Assembly: GCA_013215145.1 (NCBI GenBank) | Contig: JABSRP010000020.1 | Location: 93,746 to 157,745, forward strand | DNA length: 64,000 nucleotides | DNA from: Pseudobacteriovorax sp. | GTDB taxonomy: Bacteria; Bdellovibrionota_B; Oligoflexia; Oligoflexales; Oligoflexaceae | Direction of reading: 5' to 3' | Shown: in pieces, positions 34,500 through 44,321 of the stretch | How the letters are laid out: every line of letters starts with the position of its first letter | How positions within the stretch are numbered: the first letter of the stretch is position 1 | Program-made: the position numbers and the translations under genes | Notes under the pieces: model-generated | The model's database searches: none | Told to the model about the DNA's origin: nothing | The model's input: the letters and a program-made list of their open reading frames with translations, nothing else

Positions 34500-34713
34500 A
34501 GAATTTGATTCCTTAATGATCAGAGTCAGTTTAACCATCTTACCACGCCCGTTCCTAGGGATCACCGGCCGAATTCAAGCCGATCGGCCAGGGTCCTCGT
34601 AGTAAGAAAGCAACAGACTTAGGTAAAATCAATAGTTTATGCCGACTCTGATTTGGTACCGAAATTGCTTTATGCAATAGTGAAACATGGGAACAAATAA
34701 AAGAGGGAAGCTT

Positions 34714-34977
34714 ATGAATGCCGATCAAATTATTGGACGATTAAGAGATGGGAGTGACAAGCTTTCGAGATGGCCTCGAAAGCAAAAACAGCAGTTTGTT
34801 TGCCTGGAATACATTATCAACAAGATACCAAATTCTATCCGCTATACAGAGAAAGAGATCAATAGTGAGATAAAAAAATGGATTAGCTTTGCGGATCATG
34901 TGCGAGTCCGGCGCCAGCTGATTGATTTTGGGTTTCTTGGACGAACCCGCGATGGCAGTCAGTACTGGCGGCTTTAG
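34714..34977 (+). CDS. DUF2087 domain protein
   Basis: An 87-residue protein wholly covered by DUF2087: LSRWPRKQKQQFVCLEYI, the RYTEKEINSEIKKW block, and the C-terminal RRQLIDFGFLGRTRDGSQYWRL. The basic winged-helix look suggests nucleic-acid binding, but function is not established. The ATG at 34714 has AGAGGGAAG upstream; an earlier ATG (34687) has no site. Confidence 0.82.
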   Translation: MNADQIIGRLRDGSDKLSRWPRKQKQQFVCLEYIINKIPNSIRYTEKEINSEIKKWISFADHVRVRRQLIDFGFLGRTRDGSQYWRL

Positions 34978-34989
34978 GCTAGTCGCTGG

Positions 34990-35027
34990 GCCTGATCCCA
35001 GGAGTTATGATGCTTTCGAGATCAGGC
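34990..35027. terminator. Inverted repeat between convergent genes
   Basis: Arms GCCTGATC (34990-34997) and GATCAGGC (35020-35027) around a 22-base loop, between the DUF2087 stop and the BNR protein stop. It could stop both transcripts; no strong T-run. Confidence 0.4.
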
Positions 35028-35039
35028 ATGATAAGTGGT

Positions 35040-38000
35040 TTACAATTCGGCGCGAACGCGTCCTGGGGTCCAAGGAGCGCCCTTTGATTCCAGGGACTGT
35101 TCAACAGCTCTTAAGTCTTGGTCAATCTTGCTCAGTAGACCTGCCACGTCCTGATATTGCGATTCGGCAATCCCTAGGGACGACAAATGATTGCCTGACA
35201 CCTTGTTTTGACTACCTATGATAGATCGGTAGATAGCGCTTGCTCGACCCGCTACGCCCCATGGGGTTGGCTCGGACCTTGAGCGTACCGTTTGGTCTCC
35301 CCTTAGAAGAAGATTTAGGCTGAACAGTTGTCCGTGAATTCTACGGACTTCAGCACTATCTGCTTCACTAGCTTCGGGAGTCATATCGATGGCTTCTTTA
35401 AGATGAGCGACTCTCACTTTAAACGAATCCGCGGTCTTCAGAGCGCCCTGAACCGCTCGGTAAAGGCCACCTGCTCGCTTTTGAATGGCTAGCAGCTCGG
35501 CGCGGTCTTTGGTGATTTCGGGGCTATTGTTAAGCGGTTTTAAGGTAAAGGTCTGAGGTGCACTTAGCGGCTCCATCTGACCAAATTGACGTTTCATAAT
35601 GGTCACGCTGTACTCACCTGGCAAAGCTAATGGACCTTTAGGTGGATTGGCCCAGGGTGGTCTATAACCGGTAGGTTTTTTAAGGCTGATAGGATTGAGC
35701 GAAGGATAATGCATGTCCCAAGCGACTCTATGAAATCCTTTTTTGGTGCTGGCTTTTAGTCTACTAACCAACTGACCCTTGCTGTCTTTGACATCGAGGA
35801 AAACCGCAGGAGCTTCTTCCTGATCTTCCGCTCTAAGGGTTTCCCAATTTGGATAAGGGGTGTCATCGCCCTCTTTTGCTGCTTTCTTTTCTTCGTCTCT
35901 ACGGATTTTCTTTAGCGTCTTGATTTCGTCTTTTAGATGATAGGAGATCACAACACCGTAAGGAGGATTGTTAGCAGTAAATACCTCGTGACCGTTTGAT
36001 CCCTTTTTCTCGGCACCACTCTTATAACCTTCTAGATAGAGCCAGCTATCTTTGATCGGGAATAGGGTAGCTGCCTTTTTTTGAAGGGCTTTGCTCGAGA
36101 CTCTCAAAGGGCTATAATCATCTAGAATATAAATACCGCGACCAAAAGTTCCGACTACGAGATCATTCTCTCTGCGCTGAATTTCCACATCCCGAACGGC
36201 AATCGTTGGAAAATTAGCTTTGAGTCGCGACCAGTTTTCGCCACCATCTTGCGTGAAGAATAGGCCGAACTCGGTTCCAACAAAGAGAAGGTTAGGATCA
36301 ACATGATCTTCGGCTATGGTATGAGCGCTTCCCCTATCGGGTAGATTTCCTACGATTTTACGCCAACTTTTACCCTTATTGGTCGTCTTGTAGACGTAAG
36401 GCTTGTAGTCACCTTGCTTGTGGTTATCGAATACAGCATAAGCAACGTTTGCATCATGCTGTGAGGTGATGATGTCTTCCACAAGAGAGCGATCAGGAAC
36501 TCCACTAAAGCTCTTTTGCACGCGCCAATTCTTGCCACCGTCCTCCGTGACATGAATCAGACCATCATCGGTACCGACAAAGATTAGACCTTCTTTAAGA
36601 GGGCTTTCGCTAAGAGCTATGATGGAGCCATACATTGAAGTTGAGGCGTTCTTAGCTATACTGTCCACACTCCATACACGCCCCATCACCTCAAGCTTGT
36701 TGCGATCAATCTTACGAGTGAGATCGGGGCTAATAGCTGTCCAGTTCTCACCGCGGTCATCGGATCGAAAAACCTTTTCTGCAGCGTAGTATAAACGCGT
36801 GGAAGAGTGTGGGCTGATCAATAATGGTGTATTCCAGTTCCACTTGAATTCGTTTTCATCGGCCTTAGGGTGAGGGGTAAGGGAGATCCTCTCCTGTGTT
36901 CTGCGATCGTACCGGGCAAGACCGCCATACTGATATTGAGCATAAATTGTATTGGGATCATTGGGATCAATTTGTGGCTTGTAGCCATCACCGCCAATGA
37001 TAAAGGTCCAGTCTGAATTCGTGATCCCATGCAATAGTGGTGTTCGTGAAGGAGCGCAGAGACTATTGTTGTCTTGGGTGCCGCCACAAACATTGTAGAA
37101 AGGTTCTGCATTATCGGGTTGAATTCTATAAAATTGACCGAGAGGCAGGTTTTGCGCATGACGCCAGGTTTGGCCGTCATCCCAGGTTTCGTAGACACCT
37201 CCGTCACCGCCAATGATGATATGGTCTGTTTGATCGGGATCGATCCAAAGAGCATGGTCGTCCACATGACGAAACCTGCTTGTAAGCCTGGTAAAAGTTT
37301 TACCACCATCATCAGATCGGCTTGTGAATGTATCAAGTGAGTAGAGGCGGTCTTTATTTTTTGGATCAACCACAATTTCATTATAGTACTGTGGACTCGA
37401 AGCCATATGAGAGGATCGTTTTTCCCAGCTCAATCCGAAGTTTTCAGAACGGTAAACACCTTGCTCGGATTTATCACCTTCGATAATCGCATAAATTGTA
37501 TCAGGTGCAGACGGAGCCATCGCTAAACCAATACGGCCCATCTCCTGCTTGGGAAGGCCTGCACTGGCTTGTTTGGAAATCACTTTCCAAGTGTTTCCAC
37601 CATCGTTACTCATGTGAATTCCGCTACCTGGACCGCCATTGATGAGTGTCCATACATGTCGTCGGCGTTGATAACTGCTGGCGATGATTCTGTCAGGATT
37701 ACGAGGATCGACGAGAAACTCATTAACCCCGGTATATTTATCTACGGACAGTATGTTTTTCCACGTCTTACCACCGTCTGTGGTTTTATAGAGTCCTCGG
37801 TCGCCTCCATCACTCCATAGTGGGCCTTGCGAAGCCACTAGCACAGTATTGGCATCTTTTGGGTGAATCCAGATTTGTGAGATGTGGCCAGAATCTTTCA
37901 GGCCCATATTTTTCCAAGTTTTTCCCGCGTCCAGAGATTTATAGACGCCGTCTCCATAAGCGACAGAGCGTTGAGAGTTATTTTCTCCCGAACCAAGCCA

Positions 38001-38321
38001 AACAATATCAGCGTCACTAGGCGCAAGTTCGATCACTCCGATGGAATAAGATCCTTCGTTCTCAAATAGGGGCTTCCAAGTCGTCATGTTGTTATTCGTT
38101 TTCCACAGGTTGCCGGAAGCTGTAGCAACATAAAACTCGTGTTTTCTTTCAGGATGAAATGCAAAATCTGAAATCCTGCCTGATATGACGGCTGGGCCAA
38201 TATTGCGCAATGGGATGGCACTCAGCGGATTCGCTTTTTTTTCTGCTGCATTGATGGTTTCGGTGGCCAGACCGCTTAGCGCAAAGACTAGACCTCCTAA
38301 GACTACGTTTTTTACCAACAT
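35040..38321 (-). CDS. Giant BNR/YVTN-repeat exoprotein (sortilin/glycosidase-like)
   Basis: A 1,093-residue secreted beta-propeller protein. The signal peptide covers about residues 1-26 (LVKNVVLGGLVFALSG...INA). At least six Asp-box/BNR units follow (SLDAGKTW, TTDGGKTW, SNDGGNTW, SDDGGKTF, TEDGGKNW, TQDGGENW), consistent with tandem seven-bladed propellers as in VPS10/sortilin and xyloglucanase families. The C-terminal 350 residues are a beta and helical tail. Relatives in other bacteria are simply called WD40/YVTN/BNR-like proteins; whether this has hydrolase activity cannot be said. AAGGAAAG precedes ATG 38321. Confidence 0.85.
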   Translation of the reverse strand: MLVKNVVLGGLVFALSGLATETINAAEKKANPLSAIPLRNIGPAVISGRISDFAFHPERKHEFYVATASGNLWKTNNNMTTWKPLFENEGSYSIGVIELAPSDADIVWLGSGENNSQRSVAYGDGVYKSLDAGKTWKNMGLKDSGHISQIWIHPKDANTVLVASQGPLWSDGGDRGLYKTTDGGKTWKNILSVDKYTGVNEFLVDPRNPDRIIASSYQRRRHVWTLINGGPGSGIHMSNDGGNTWKVISKQASAGLPKQEMGRIGLAMAPSAPDTIYAIIEGDKSEQGVYRSENFGLSWEKRSSHMASSPQYYNEIVVDPKNKDRLYSLDTFTSRSDDGGKTFTRLTSRFRHVDDHALWIDPDQTDHIIIGGDGGVYETWDDGQTWRHAQNLPLGQFYRIQPDNAEPFYNVCGGTQDNNSLCAPSRTPLLHGITNSDWTFIIGGDGYKPQIDPNDPNTIYAQYQYGGLARYDRRTQERISLTPHPKADENEFKWNWNTPLLISPHSSTRLYYAAEKVFRSDDRGENWTAISPDLTRKIDRNKLEVMGRVWSVDSIAKNASTSMYGSIIALSESPLKEGLIFVGTDDGLIHVTEDGGKNWRVQKSFSGVPDRSLVEDIITSQHDANVAYAVFDNHKQGDYKPYVYKTTNKGKSWRKIVGNLPDRGSAHTIAEDHVDPNLLFVGTEFGLFFTQDGGENWSRLKANFPTIAVRDVEIQRRENDLVVGTFGRGIYILDDYSPLRVSSKALQKKAATLFPIKDSWLYLEGYKSGAEKKGSNGHEVFTANNPPYGVVISYHLKDEIKTLKKIRRDEEKKAAKEGDDTPYPNWETLRAEDQEEAPAVFLDVKDSKGQLVSRLKASTKKGFHRVAWDMHYPSLNPISLKKPTGYRPPWANPPKGPLALPGEYSVTIMKRQFGQMEPLSAPQTFTLKPLNNSPEITKDRAELLAIQKRAGGLYRAVQGALKTADSFKVRVAHLKEAIDMTPEASEADSAEVRRIHGQLFSLNLLLRGDQTVRSRSEPTPWGVAGRASAIYRSIIGSQNKVSGNHLSSLGIAESQYQDVAGLLSKIDQDLRAVEQSLESKGAPWTPGRVRAEL

Positions 38322-38674
38322 GACATTCTTTCCTTTGATGATAGGGATAACCTTTGAGATGTGGCAACCGACCAAGAATAAAGAACCTTGTCGAGGGCAC
38401 AAAAATTGACAGCTACCCATAAATTTTGGATGTGAAACAAACCATTGATGAATCTGTCAGTTGAGTAGCGTTATAGCCAGTGGGCGTCGTTTCGCCAATA
38501 AATTTTTTGCCTTTAGCGGATTAAGATTTTCAAAAAAACCAAAAATTCTTGGGCCATAAATGGTCATTTTGAAAGTCTAGAGGCTGGTTTCATAAAACGA
38601 TTGCTTTTGCGTCAAAAAGGTAACCTTAACCCAGTTTTCTGCTGATTAAAATTCAGCCTGATTTCCCGAATAGT
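38322..38674. other. Promoter region of the BNR gene
   Basis: A 350-base gap without a gene. It presumably holds the minus-strand promoter of the BNR gene and the 3' end of the cysteine-cluster gene. I see AT-rich tracts (about 38520-38560), but no clear hairpin. Confidence 0.4.
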
Positions 38675-39862
38675 TTAACTTGGAGCAGCTTCGACTATAC
38701 GTTCTCGCACCATTAAGCTAAGCCATTCTCTGTGTTTCGTTTCCAATTCTGTCACCGATTTATCGCCATTAATGAGTGCTGTTAGAAGATCATGCTCGTC
38801 CTGGTCGAGCAACGTGATATCTTCCCGATGATCGGTGGCGATCTTGTAGTGCCAGATGCCGCTCTCAGAAGTTTTATGAGGCTCTATAGCATAACCCTGA
38901 GCTAGGCGAATCGTTTGAAACTGATTTGCTTTTGCCAAGCTTGGGGTGAAGTCTTTTTGACTCTTGATTAAAAGCTCTTTCGCTTCTTCGAAATTAATGT
39001 ATCGACCAGCATTGTCGTCACTGTAGTCTGGCTCTTCACTAAATTCCGTTAAATTTGGTCTTTCAAATGTCGAGGCAGAGATCAACGACGTCCAATCGTC
39101 GTGCGTCATAAGCCAGTCAGACATTGACTTTAAAGCAGTCACGATCTTGGACTGGGTTTCTGGGCCGAGAGCCTTCTCTTCCGAAGCGGTGAGTGCGGTG
39201 AACTCCTCATCGAAACCCCAAATATATCGCATAGCGGCCAACGAAAACCCGCGTGTACCCGCATCTAGGGTATACTTTGGATCAATAACTGCTATGTCTT
39301 CTAGCCTTTGAAGGTAGTCGTGAAAATCGAAGGCGATGGCCTCTAGACATAATCCGCTTAGGTGTGTTTCACCGTATCGCATAAGGTAGCGCACATCCAT
39401 CCACAGATCTGAACCATCTGCCCCAAGATTGGATTGACAGAAAAAAGTCGAACAATTCGCATTCCGGTAGGCGTGGATGCCGCAAAATGTTTGCGATTTA
39501 TCCGAGCGCAAAAAAGGGCAGACCATATCGTAATCGCGTCCGAAATTTCCCTCCCGATTCATGGTCATCGAGCGGAAAAATAACTGAGGGGTATGCTGCA
39601 TCCCCTCAGGAAGAACAAAGCCCAAACGGATCACATGTTCGATTTGCTTTTGCGTTTCCCGATCCTTTAATCCCATTCCAAGTAGAAAATTCGGTACATG
39701 AGGTATCACGGTGCAGCACTTAAGATCAGCTTCGTACTTACCGCTTGCCGCTTCATAACAAGATTTGCAGTTGGAACGATGTTCGAATGGAAAATCCAGG
39801 TCTAAGATTTCAGGAGGAAGAAGCCGTTGGCTGATTTTGGGGATATGGTGCTGCAATTTCAT
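38675..39862 (-). CDS. Cysteine-cluster protein, YkgJ-like metal site, unknown
   Basis: A 395-residue soluble protein. The N-terminal half has a pattern of cysteines that could hold a metal: C32-x2-C35 (NCKSCYEA), CC near 49-50, then VCPFLR, FCGIHAYRNANCSTFFC. This resembles the YkgJ/CxxCxxxxC zinc or iron-sulfur cluster families. The C-terminal half is helical without cysteines. The function is unknown. It is a single gene with no ribosome site visible at ATG 39862. Confidence 0.6.
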   Translation of the reverse strand: MKLQHHIPKISQRLLPPEILDLDFPFEHRSNCKSCYEAASGKYEADLKCCTVIPHVPNFLLGMGLKDRETQKQIEHVIRLGFVLPEGMQHTPQLFFRSMTMNREGNFGRDYDMVCPFLRSDKSQTFCGIHAYRNANCSTFFCQSNLGADGSDLWMDVRYLMRYGETHLSGLCLEAIAFDFHDYLQRLEDIAVIDPKYTLDAGTRGFSLAAMRYIWGFDEEFTALTASEEKALGPETQSKIVTALKSMSDWLMTHDDWTSLISASTFERPNLTEFSEEPDYSDDNAGRYINFEEAKELLIKSQKDFTPSLAKANQFQTIRLAQGYAIEPHKTSESGIWHYKIATDHREDITLLDQDEHDLLTALINGDKSVTELETKHREWLSLMVRERIVEAAPS

Positions 39863-39902
39863 TTTAGCTAATACGAACCTATATTAATGTTGGTAAATGG
39901 CG

Positions 39903-40421
39903 CTATTTTTCGAGCAAACGGTGCTTTAGCATGACTAGGTTACAAGGCTTCACCCGACTGTCGAGTTGCTCGCGAGCGATATTGGTCCACATGTCTTGGA
40001 CAGCGCCTTTGCTTCCCGGTGCGACAAAGACAATCTTGCCGTTGGCAACGCCACCTAAGGCTCGGGATTGAATTGTAGATGTTTTAATCTGTTCGTAACT
40101 CAAGAATCGAAACAGCTCGCCGATGCCTGAAATCTCTTTGTCTAGAAGTGGCCGAATGGCCTCTGGAGTCACGTCTCGTGCTGTCACACCAGTTCCGCCA
40201 GTTGTAAAAATGACATCGATATCATCACGGACTAGCCATTGGCTCACGGCTGCACGAATATGGAATCGATCATCAGGTACGATTTGGCGCTCTACAAATC
40301 GATGGCCGTCGGCTTCGATCATGTCCTTAAACATATCCCCAACATCATCTGTAGTTTCAGTGCGGGTATCGGAAATCTTTAATAGTACGATATTCTGTGC
40401 TTCGAATTGACGTTGGCTCAT
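39903..40421 (-). CDS. moaB: Molybdenum cofactor biosynthesis protein MoaB
   Basis: A MoaB/MogA-family protein that adenylates molybdopterin or handles the precursor. The signature is FTTGGTGVTARDVTPEA, and the rest of the 172-residue chain matches the family in length. It may supply cofactor for the molybdenum hydroxylase encoded at 7390-10107, although the genes are 30 kb apart. ATG 40421 has AAAGGAGTC upstream; 12 extra upstream codons lack a site. Confidence 0.88.
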   Translation of the reverse strand: MSQRQFEAQNIVLLKISDTRTETTDDVGDMFKDMIEADGHRFVERQIVPDDRFHIRAAVSQWLVRDDIDVIFTTGGTGVTARDVTPEAIRPLLDKEISGIGELFRFLSYEQIKTSTIQSRALGGVANGKIVFVAPGSKGAVQDMWTNIAREQLDSRVKPCNLVMLKHRLLEK

Positions 40422-40850
40422 TATGACTCCTTTGTCCTTAGCTTGTTTTGCACACATAACTTACCTTAAGTTTGGTGGGAATGTCAGAAGATTCTGGGAT
40501 AGTTATGAAACTAGATTTGCAGTTAATAAAAGGCTAAAGAATCAATTATGTCGACAAAAATCGGATTTTCTGAGGACTTTCTTCGAAGATTTGTCAGAGC
40601 TTAGAGCACTGACTCCAATCCATCAAAAAAGCCATGATTTAGAAAAAGCTTTGGAATATCAACTAAGAATTGAGATCGCAGCAAGCCGTAGATTTTTTGT
40701 GCAATATTGAATGAGGCCAAGAGTCTTAATCATACAGTCGGTGGGCTTACGACGACCAGCCTTCATTGCTTTTAGGCAAAAGTCTCTATTAGCAAGGAGG
40801 CCGTATAAGTCACTTGAATTAACTCTTTTTTTTTAATAATGAGGAATACT

Positions 40851-41363
40851 ATGGTAAGAGCTATCATCTTGGCCGTTACATGCATTTCGATTAGTAACGC
40901 TGCTTTTGGGGAAGATTTCGAGGAGGTAACGTCTAAGAATTGGAGATGGTCCATTGAGTTTGCATCCGCCGAGATCAAATGGATGTCCACAAAGGCGATT
41001 GCAACTTCTCCAGCAAAGCTAGAACTCGCTATTGGTAGTGGTCCACGGAAAGCAAACGACCCTCGAGGGAAGGCTGTCGATTTTAAAGTCAATAGTGAGT
41101 TGTCTCCTGTGGCATTTCAAGCTGCTGAAAGGTGCTTGGCTATGGCAGGAAAAGTTCAGTTAAACTCGAGATCAAAACTTGTTATCAATAGTGACAGAAA
41201 ACCAATTTGGGCCGGTTATGTAGTAGATCATAACTTGAACTGGTTTTCATTAGATACAAACGCAACTTTTGAGTGTGCAGTGATAACAAATCGAGAATCA
41301 CCTTCAATTGTGCCGTCAAGGCCTGTTCGTGCGCGAGACTCAGTGTCGGTGGGAAACTGGTAA
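40851..41363 (+). CDS. Secreted protein, unknown
   Basis: A 170-residue secreted protein with a signal peptide (MVRAIILAVTCISISNAAFG). The mature part has cysteines at ERCLAM and FECAVI and a beta-rich pattern. The ATG at 40851 has GAGGA five bases before it, so it is preferred over ATG 40839. No family recognised. An inverted repeat follows at 41409-41446. Confidence 0.55.
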   Translation: MVRAIILAVTCISISNAAFGEDFEEVTSKNWRWSIEFASAEIKWMSTKAIATSPAKLELAIGSGPRKANDPRGKAVDFKVNSELSPVAFQAAERCLAMAGKVQLNSRSKLVINSDRKPIWAGYVVDHNLNWFSLDTNATFECAVITNRESPSIVPSRPVRARDSVSVGNW

Positions 41364-41408
41364 TAGCTGGACTTCCTTTAATAATACTATAAACGCAGAG
41401 ATTTTTTT

Positions 41409-41446
41409 CGGTAAAGCGGTCTGATTGCCACTATATCGCTTTACCG
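41409..41446. terminator. Long inverted repeat after the secreted gene
   Basis: Perfect 10-base arms CGGTAAAGCG (41409-41418) and CGCTTTACCG (41437-41446) with an 18-base loop. A T7 run precedes the first arm rather than following the second, so plain rho-independent termination on the plus strand is doubtful. The rest of 41364-41671 shows no gene. Confidence 0.4.
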
Positions 41447-41671
41447 GCTTCGTTTGCTCTAGCTGTCTGGGGTATCACTGGCAATTTGATTTGTTCCAGT
41501 CTCAATTTCTTAGTATTGTATTATCTATAAAAATCGCTTATCAATTTGCCAGGGATTTTTTTCATTTTCAAATTGAGGGAGATCATAGGTACAAGTCTTC
41601 ATCAAAATTCCAACTAAAAGTATTAAAAATGCCTAACGAGTGAAATCTGAATCTCAGGGAGACATTTAGGT

Positions 41672-42405
41672 TTGCGAGCTGCAGTAAATAGACTTGAGTT
41701 TTATCTTCAAGAGGCCGCTGATCCGAAAACAAATGCATGGTTCGATAACTACCTTAAAGGAGCCATCCTATATAGAGGTGTGAAGACTCCCCAAGTCAGA
41801 TCATTGCTGATTGAGCTGACAAAAGAGTTTGGTTTAACGGAATTATCGATAGAAAAACAGTTGGAATTCTGCGATAGGCTCATGAGGAAGAAAACTGCTG
41901 AAGATAAATTTGCAGCCATATTTTATCTGCAACGATACCTTGTTTCTCGAGCAACTCCACAGCAACTACTGGCTTTTACCGAGCAACAATTTGCAAAAAA
42001 CGATTGTTTGATTGGTCTACAGTGGATTGGTTCTGCGTTCGGATTCTTGATCCGTTAGTGCGAAGGCATGATGGAAAAGTCGCAAAACAGGTTTCCTCTT
42101 GGGCAAAGTCAGACAATCTGTGGATGAGACGAGCGTCAATAGTTTCATTTAGAGGATCCGTGGGAAATAAATCACTTCATGCACAGATACTTAGAAATTG
42201 CCGGATGCTGGTTAGAGAGGACCAACGATTTATCCAAACGGCAATTGGTTGGTTGATGTCGGATATGTCCAAGGTTTTTCCTGATGTCGCTCAGAGTTTC
42301 TTTGAGGAGCATCTAAAGTATATTCATAAAGAAGTTATCCTCCGTCATACCAAGTATTTAAAGGGGCGGAATAGACTCATCAAAAGATTTAACCAATTAA
42401 AGTAA
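41672..42405 (+). pseudogene. AlkD-like DNA alkylation repair gene, frameshifted
   Basis: A HEAT-repeat DNA glycosylase of the AlkD/AlkC family in two frames. Residues to about 112 (RGVKTPQVRSLLIEL, LMRKKTAEDKFAAIFYLQRY) read in the first frame. From about 42004 the second frame gives FDWSTVDWFCVRILDPLVRR and WMRRASIVSF, a family hallmark. The break is a one-base shift between an A6 tract (about 41996-42001) and TGTTTG. One extra T would restore the family's D-W-S-T-V-D-W block. It starts at a TTG behind AGGGAG. Broken in this sequence; sequencing error is possible. Confidence 0.8.
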
Positions 42406-42555
42406 TTCAATTTAAAAAGAATAAAGTCATTCTAGATGTTTGGGATTATGCTCCTTCAGTTTTGCAATAATTTTTCATCGGAAATCTCTTGCATTATGAA
42501 AGTTGTCAAGAACCAGTGATAACGCCGTGTTTGAATTTTTATTTAGGAGCACTCC

Positions 42556-42912
42556 ATGCTTAAGAAATCTTTAGTAGCCTTTTTGTTTTTGATCTCAGGT
42601 GTATCCCTAGCAGCCGAGGGCTGGGAAAGTAGTGTTAAGTCGGTGAGGACATGTAAGCATCCCAATAATAACTCTACCATGATTCAGATTGATTTCGAAA
42701 ATGGCAAAAGTTTGGCCCTTTCTGATGGCGACTATTCGGAAATGTTATTTAAGTCTTATATGTCAACGTCTTTATCTGCATTTGCATCAGGAGCCAAACT
42801 AAGAGTCGGCAATGCAAACATCTACTCTAATTATTATTGTGGGAACAGTAACGGAAGTTGGGGAAATAGTACTCATTCGGGTGGACAAGTCATACTAATG
42901 ATAGGTAAATAG
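42556..42912 (+). CDS. Small secreted protein, family A member
   Basis: A 118-residue secreted protein: signal peptide ending SLAA, one cysteine (VRTCKH), an S-x-x-A-x-x-x-G-x-x-L helix-and-strand motif (SLSAFASGAKLRV), and a late cysteine (YYCGNSNG). It shares this layout, loosely, with three other small secreted genes in the window (56553, 58379, 59592). AGGAGCACTCC precedes the ATG. Function unknown. Confidence 0.6.
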   Translation: MLKKSLVAFLFLISGVSLAAEGWESSVKSVRTCKHPNNNSTMIQIDFENGKSLALSDGDYSEMLFKSYMSTSLSAFASGAKLRVGNANIYSNYYCGNSNGSWGNSTHSGGQVILMIGK

Positions 42913-42941
42913 GATTTTCCTAAAGGTTCTGATAGGACCGC

Positions 42942-43454
42942 TTAATCTTTATATTTTACAGACCTTTCGTAGGTAAAAATCCTCTTTTTCACTCCATTTA
43001 ATCCAATGTGCTCGTGGGAGCCAGTCGATCTAAAGCCAAATCTTTGATTAGCTTTGTATGAGGCTTGGTTTCCTTCTACATGTCCAGACTCTACTGTTTT
43101 TATGGTGGGGTGCTGACTTGCCCATTCGATCCGCTGTTTATAGAACAAGCTGGAAAGACCCTTTTGTCTAAAAGCTTCCCTAATATAGCTCATGATAAAG
43201 ATTCCGCGGGTAGGGTCGTTCCGATCCACAACAATTCCTGTTAGGCCAATAATGTCATCACTCGAATAGAGTCCAAACGTTCCGGCATTTGGGTTGGCCA
43301 GTCTTGCTTTCCAGTCAGCCTGAGTGAAGGTTGTCTCATCCTCAGAGGGAGCAAATAAATCGGGATGATTCTTCAAAGCCTCGAGGCGAATCTTCCGAAA
43401 GTCTCGCCAGTTACTTTCGTCTAGGTTTATTAGGCTAAAATCAAGCTGGTCCAT
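42942..43454 (-). CDS. GNAT acetyltransferase
   Basis: A 170-residue GNAT: FIMSYIREAFRQKGLSSLFYKQ is the coenzyme-A-binding helix, and SYKANQRFGFRSTG the typical C-terminal Y/FGF end. It resembles RimJ-like or antibiotic-type acetyltransferases. The acceptor is unknown. It has no clear partner gene. Confidence 0.82.
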   Translation of the reverse strand: MDQLDFSLINLDESNWRDFRKIRLEALKNHPDLFAPSEDETTFTQADWKARLANPNAGTFGLYSSDDIIGLTGIVVDRNDPTRGIFIMSYIREAFRQKGLSSLFYKQRIEWASQHPTIKTVESGHVEGNQASYKANQRFGFRSTGSHEHIGLNGVKKRIFTYERSVKYKD

Positions 43455-43553
43455 GATACCTGGTATTCCTTAGTAAAAAGCCTCAGTGGCGTTATGAAGT
43501 TTTCTGCGAAAAAAGATTATGATTCCCTTTCCCAAGCGTTTCCACCATAATCG

Positions 43554-44081
43554 ATGAAGGTGGAAAAATCCAACTATAGATGGTGTAGCGTATTGAAAAA
43601 ATCTAAGAATCGATTGTCCCGTCATCGTATTTCGAACCCTCAGGTTGCTGCGGTTTTTCGCGCGTACCCTGCAAAAGCTAGACAACGCCTGCGGGAGATT
43701 CGAGGACTTATTGTTGATACTGCTACTCAAATGTCTGAGGTGGGTGAATTGGAGGAGGTTTTAAAATGGGGCGAACCGAGCTATCTTACTACAGTATCGA
43801 AATCTGGTAGTACTGTTCGCATAGATTGGAAACATCGGAATCCTAACCATATCGCGATCTACTTTAAGTGCACCACTGATTTAGTATCCCTATTTAAAAA
43901 ACGTTTTAAGAGGGAATTACTATTCGAAGGCAATCGAGCGATCATTTTGAGTTTGGATGAGGATATCCCTTTCGAGGAATTACAGCTATGTATTGGTCTT
44001 GCCTTGACCTATCATCGAAATAAAAAGCTAACCGATCGGGCTAGATGGAGCTATATAGAGGCTGATCTTGCTAGAAAGTAA
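43554..44081 (+). CDS. DUF1801 domain protein
   Basis: A 175-residue protein covered from about residue 40 by DUF1801: EEVLKWGEPSYLTT and HIAIYFKCTTDL, the hydrophobic dimer fold of the YdhG-like group. Function is unknown. The ATG at 43554 has no strong ribosome site, and the first 20 residues may not be translated. A second DUF1801 protein is at 54339. Confidence 0.75.
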   Translation: MKVEKSNYRWCSVLKKSKNRLSRHRISNPQVAAVFRAYPAKARQRLREIRGLIVDTATQMSEVGELEEVLKWGEPSYLTTVSKSGSTVRIDWKHRNPNHIAIYFKCTTDLVSLFKKRFKRELLFEGNRAIILSLDEDIPFEELQLCIGLALTYHRNKKLTDRARWSYIEADLARK

Positions 44082-44321
44082 GCTGACCCACTATTTGCTT
44101 TTAATCTATATGAGTCTATTTTCAATAAGGAAATACGTTGTTACTGAAAGATGATTGCAGATCCTTTAACTAGGACTACGATTAGTTTGAAATCTTCTGC
44201 AACCTAATGTTTGTAACAACGTTAAACAATTGATGTTTGTCAGCGAGGCAAGATAACTTGTGCTGGTCATATCATGAGCTATCCTAGGTACCCCCTTTAA
44301 ATCAGTTAAGGAAAGACTATT

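Noticed and set aside
40423..40710. Plus-strand frame of 95 codons downstream of moaB
   Set aside because: It starts inside the moaB leader with no ribosome site of its own; only the later part looks protein-like. Not safe to call.
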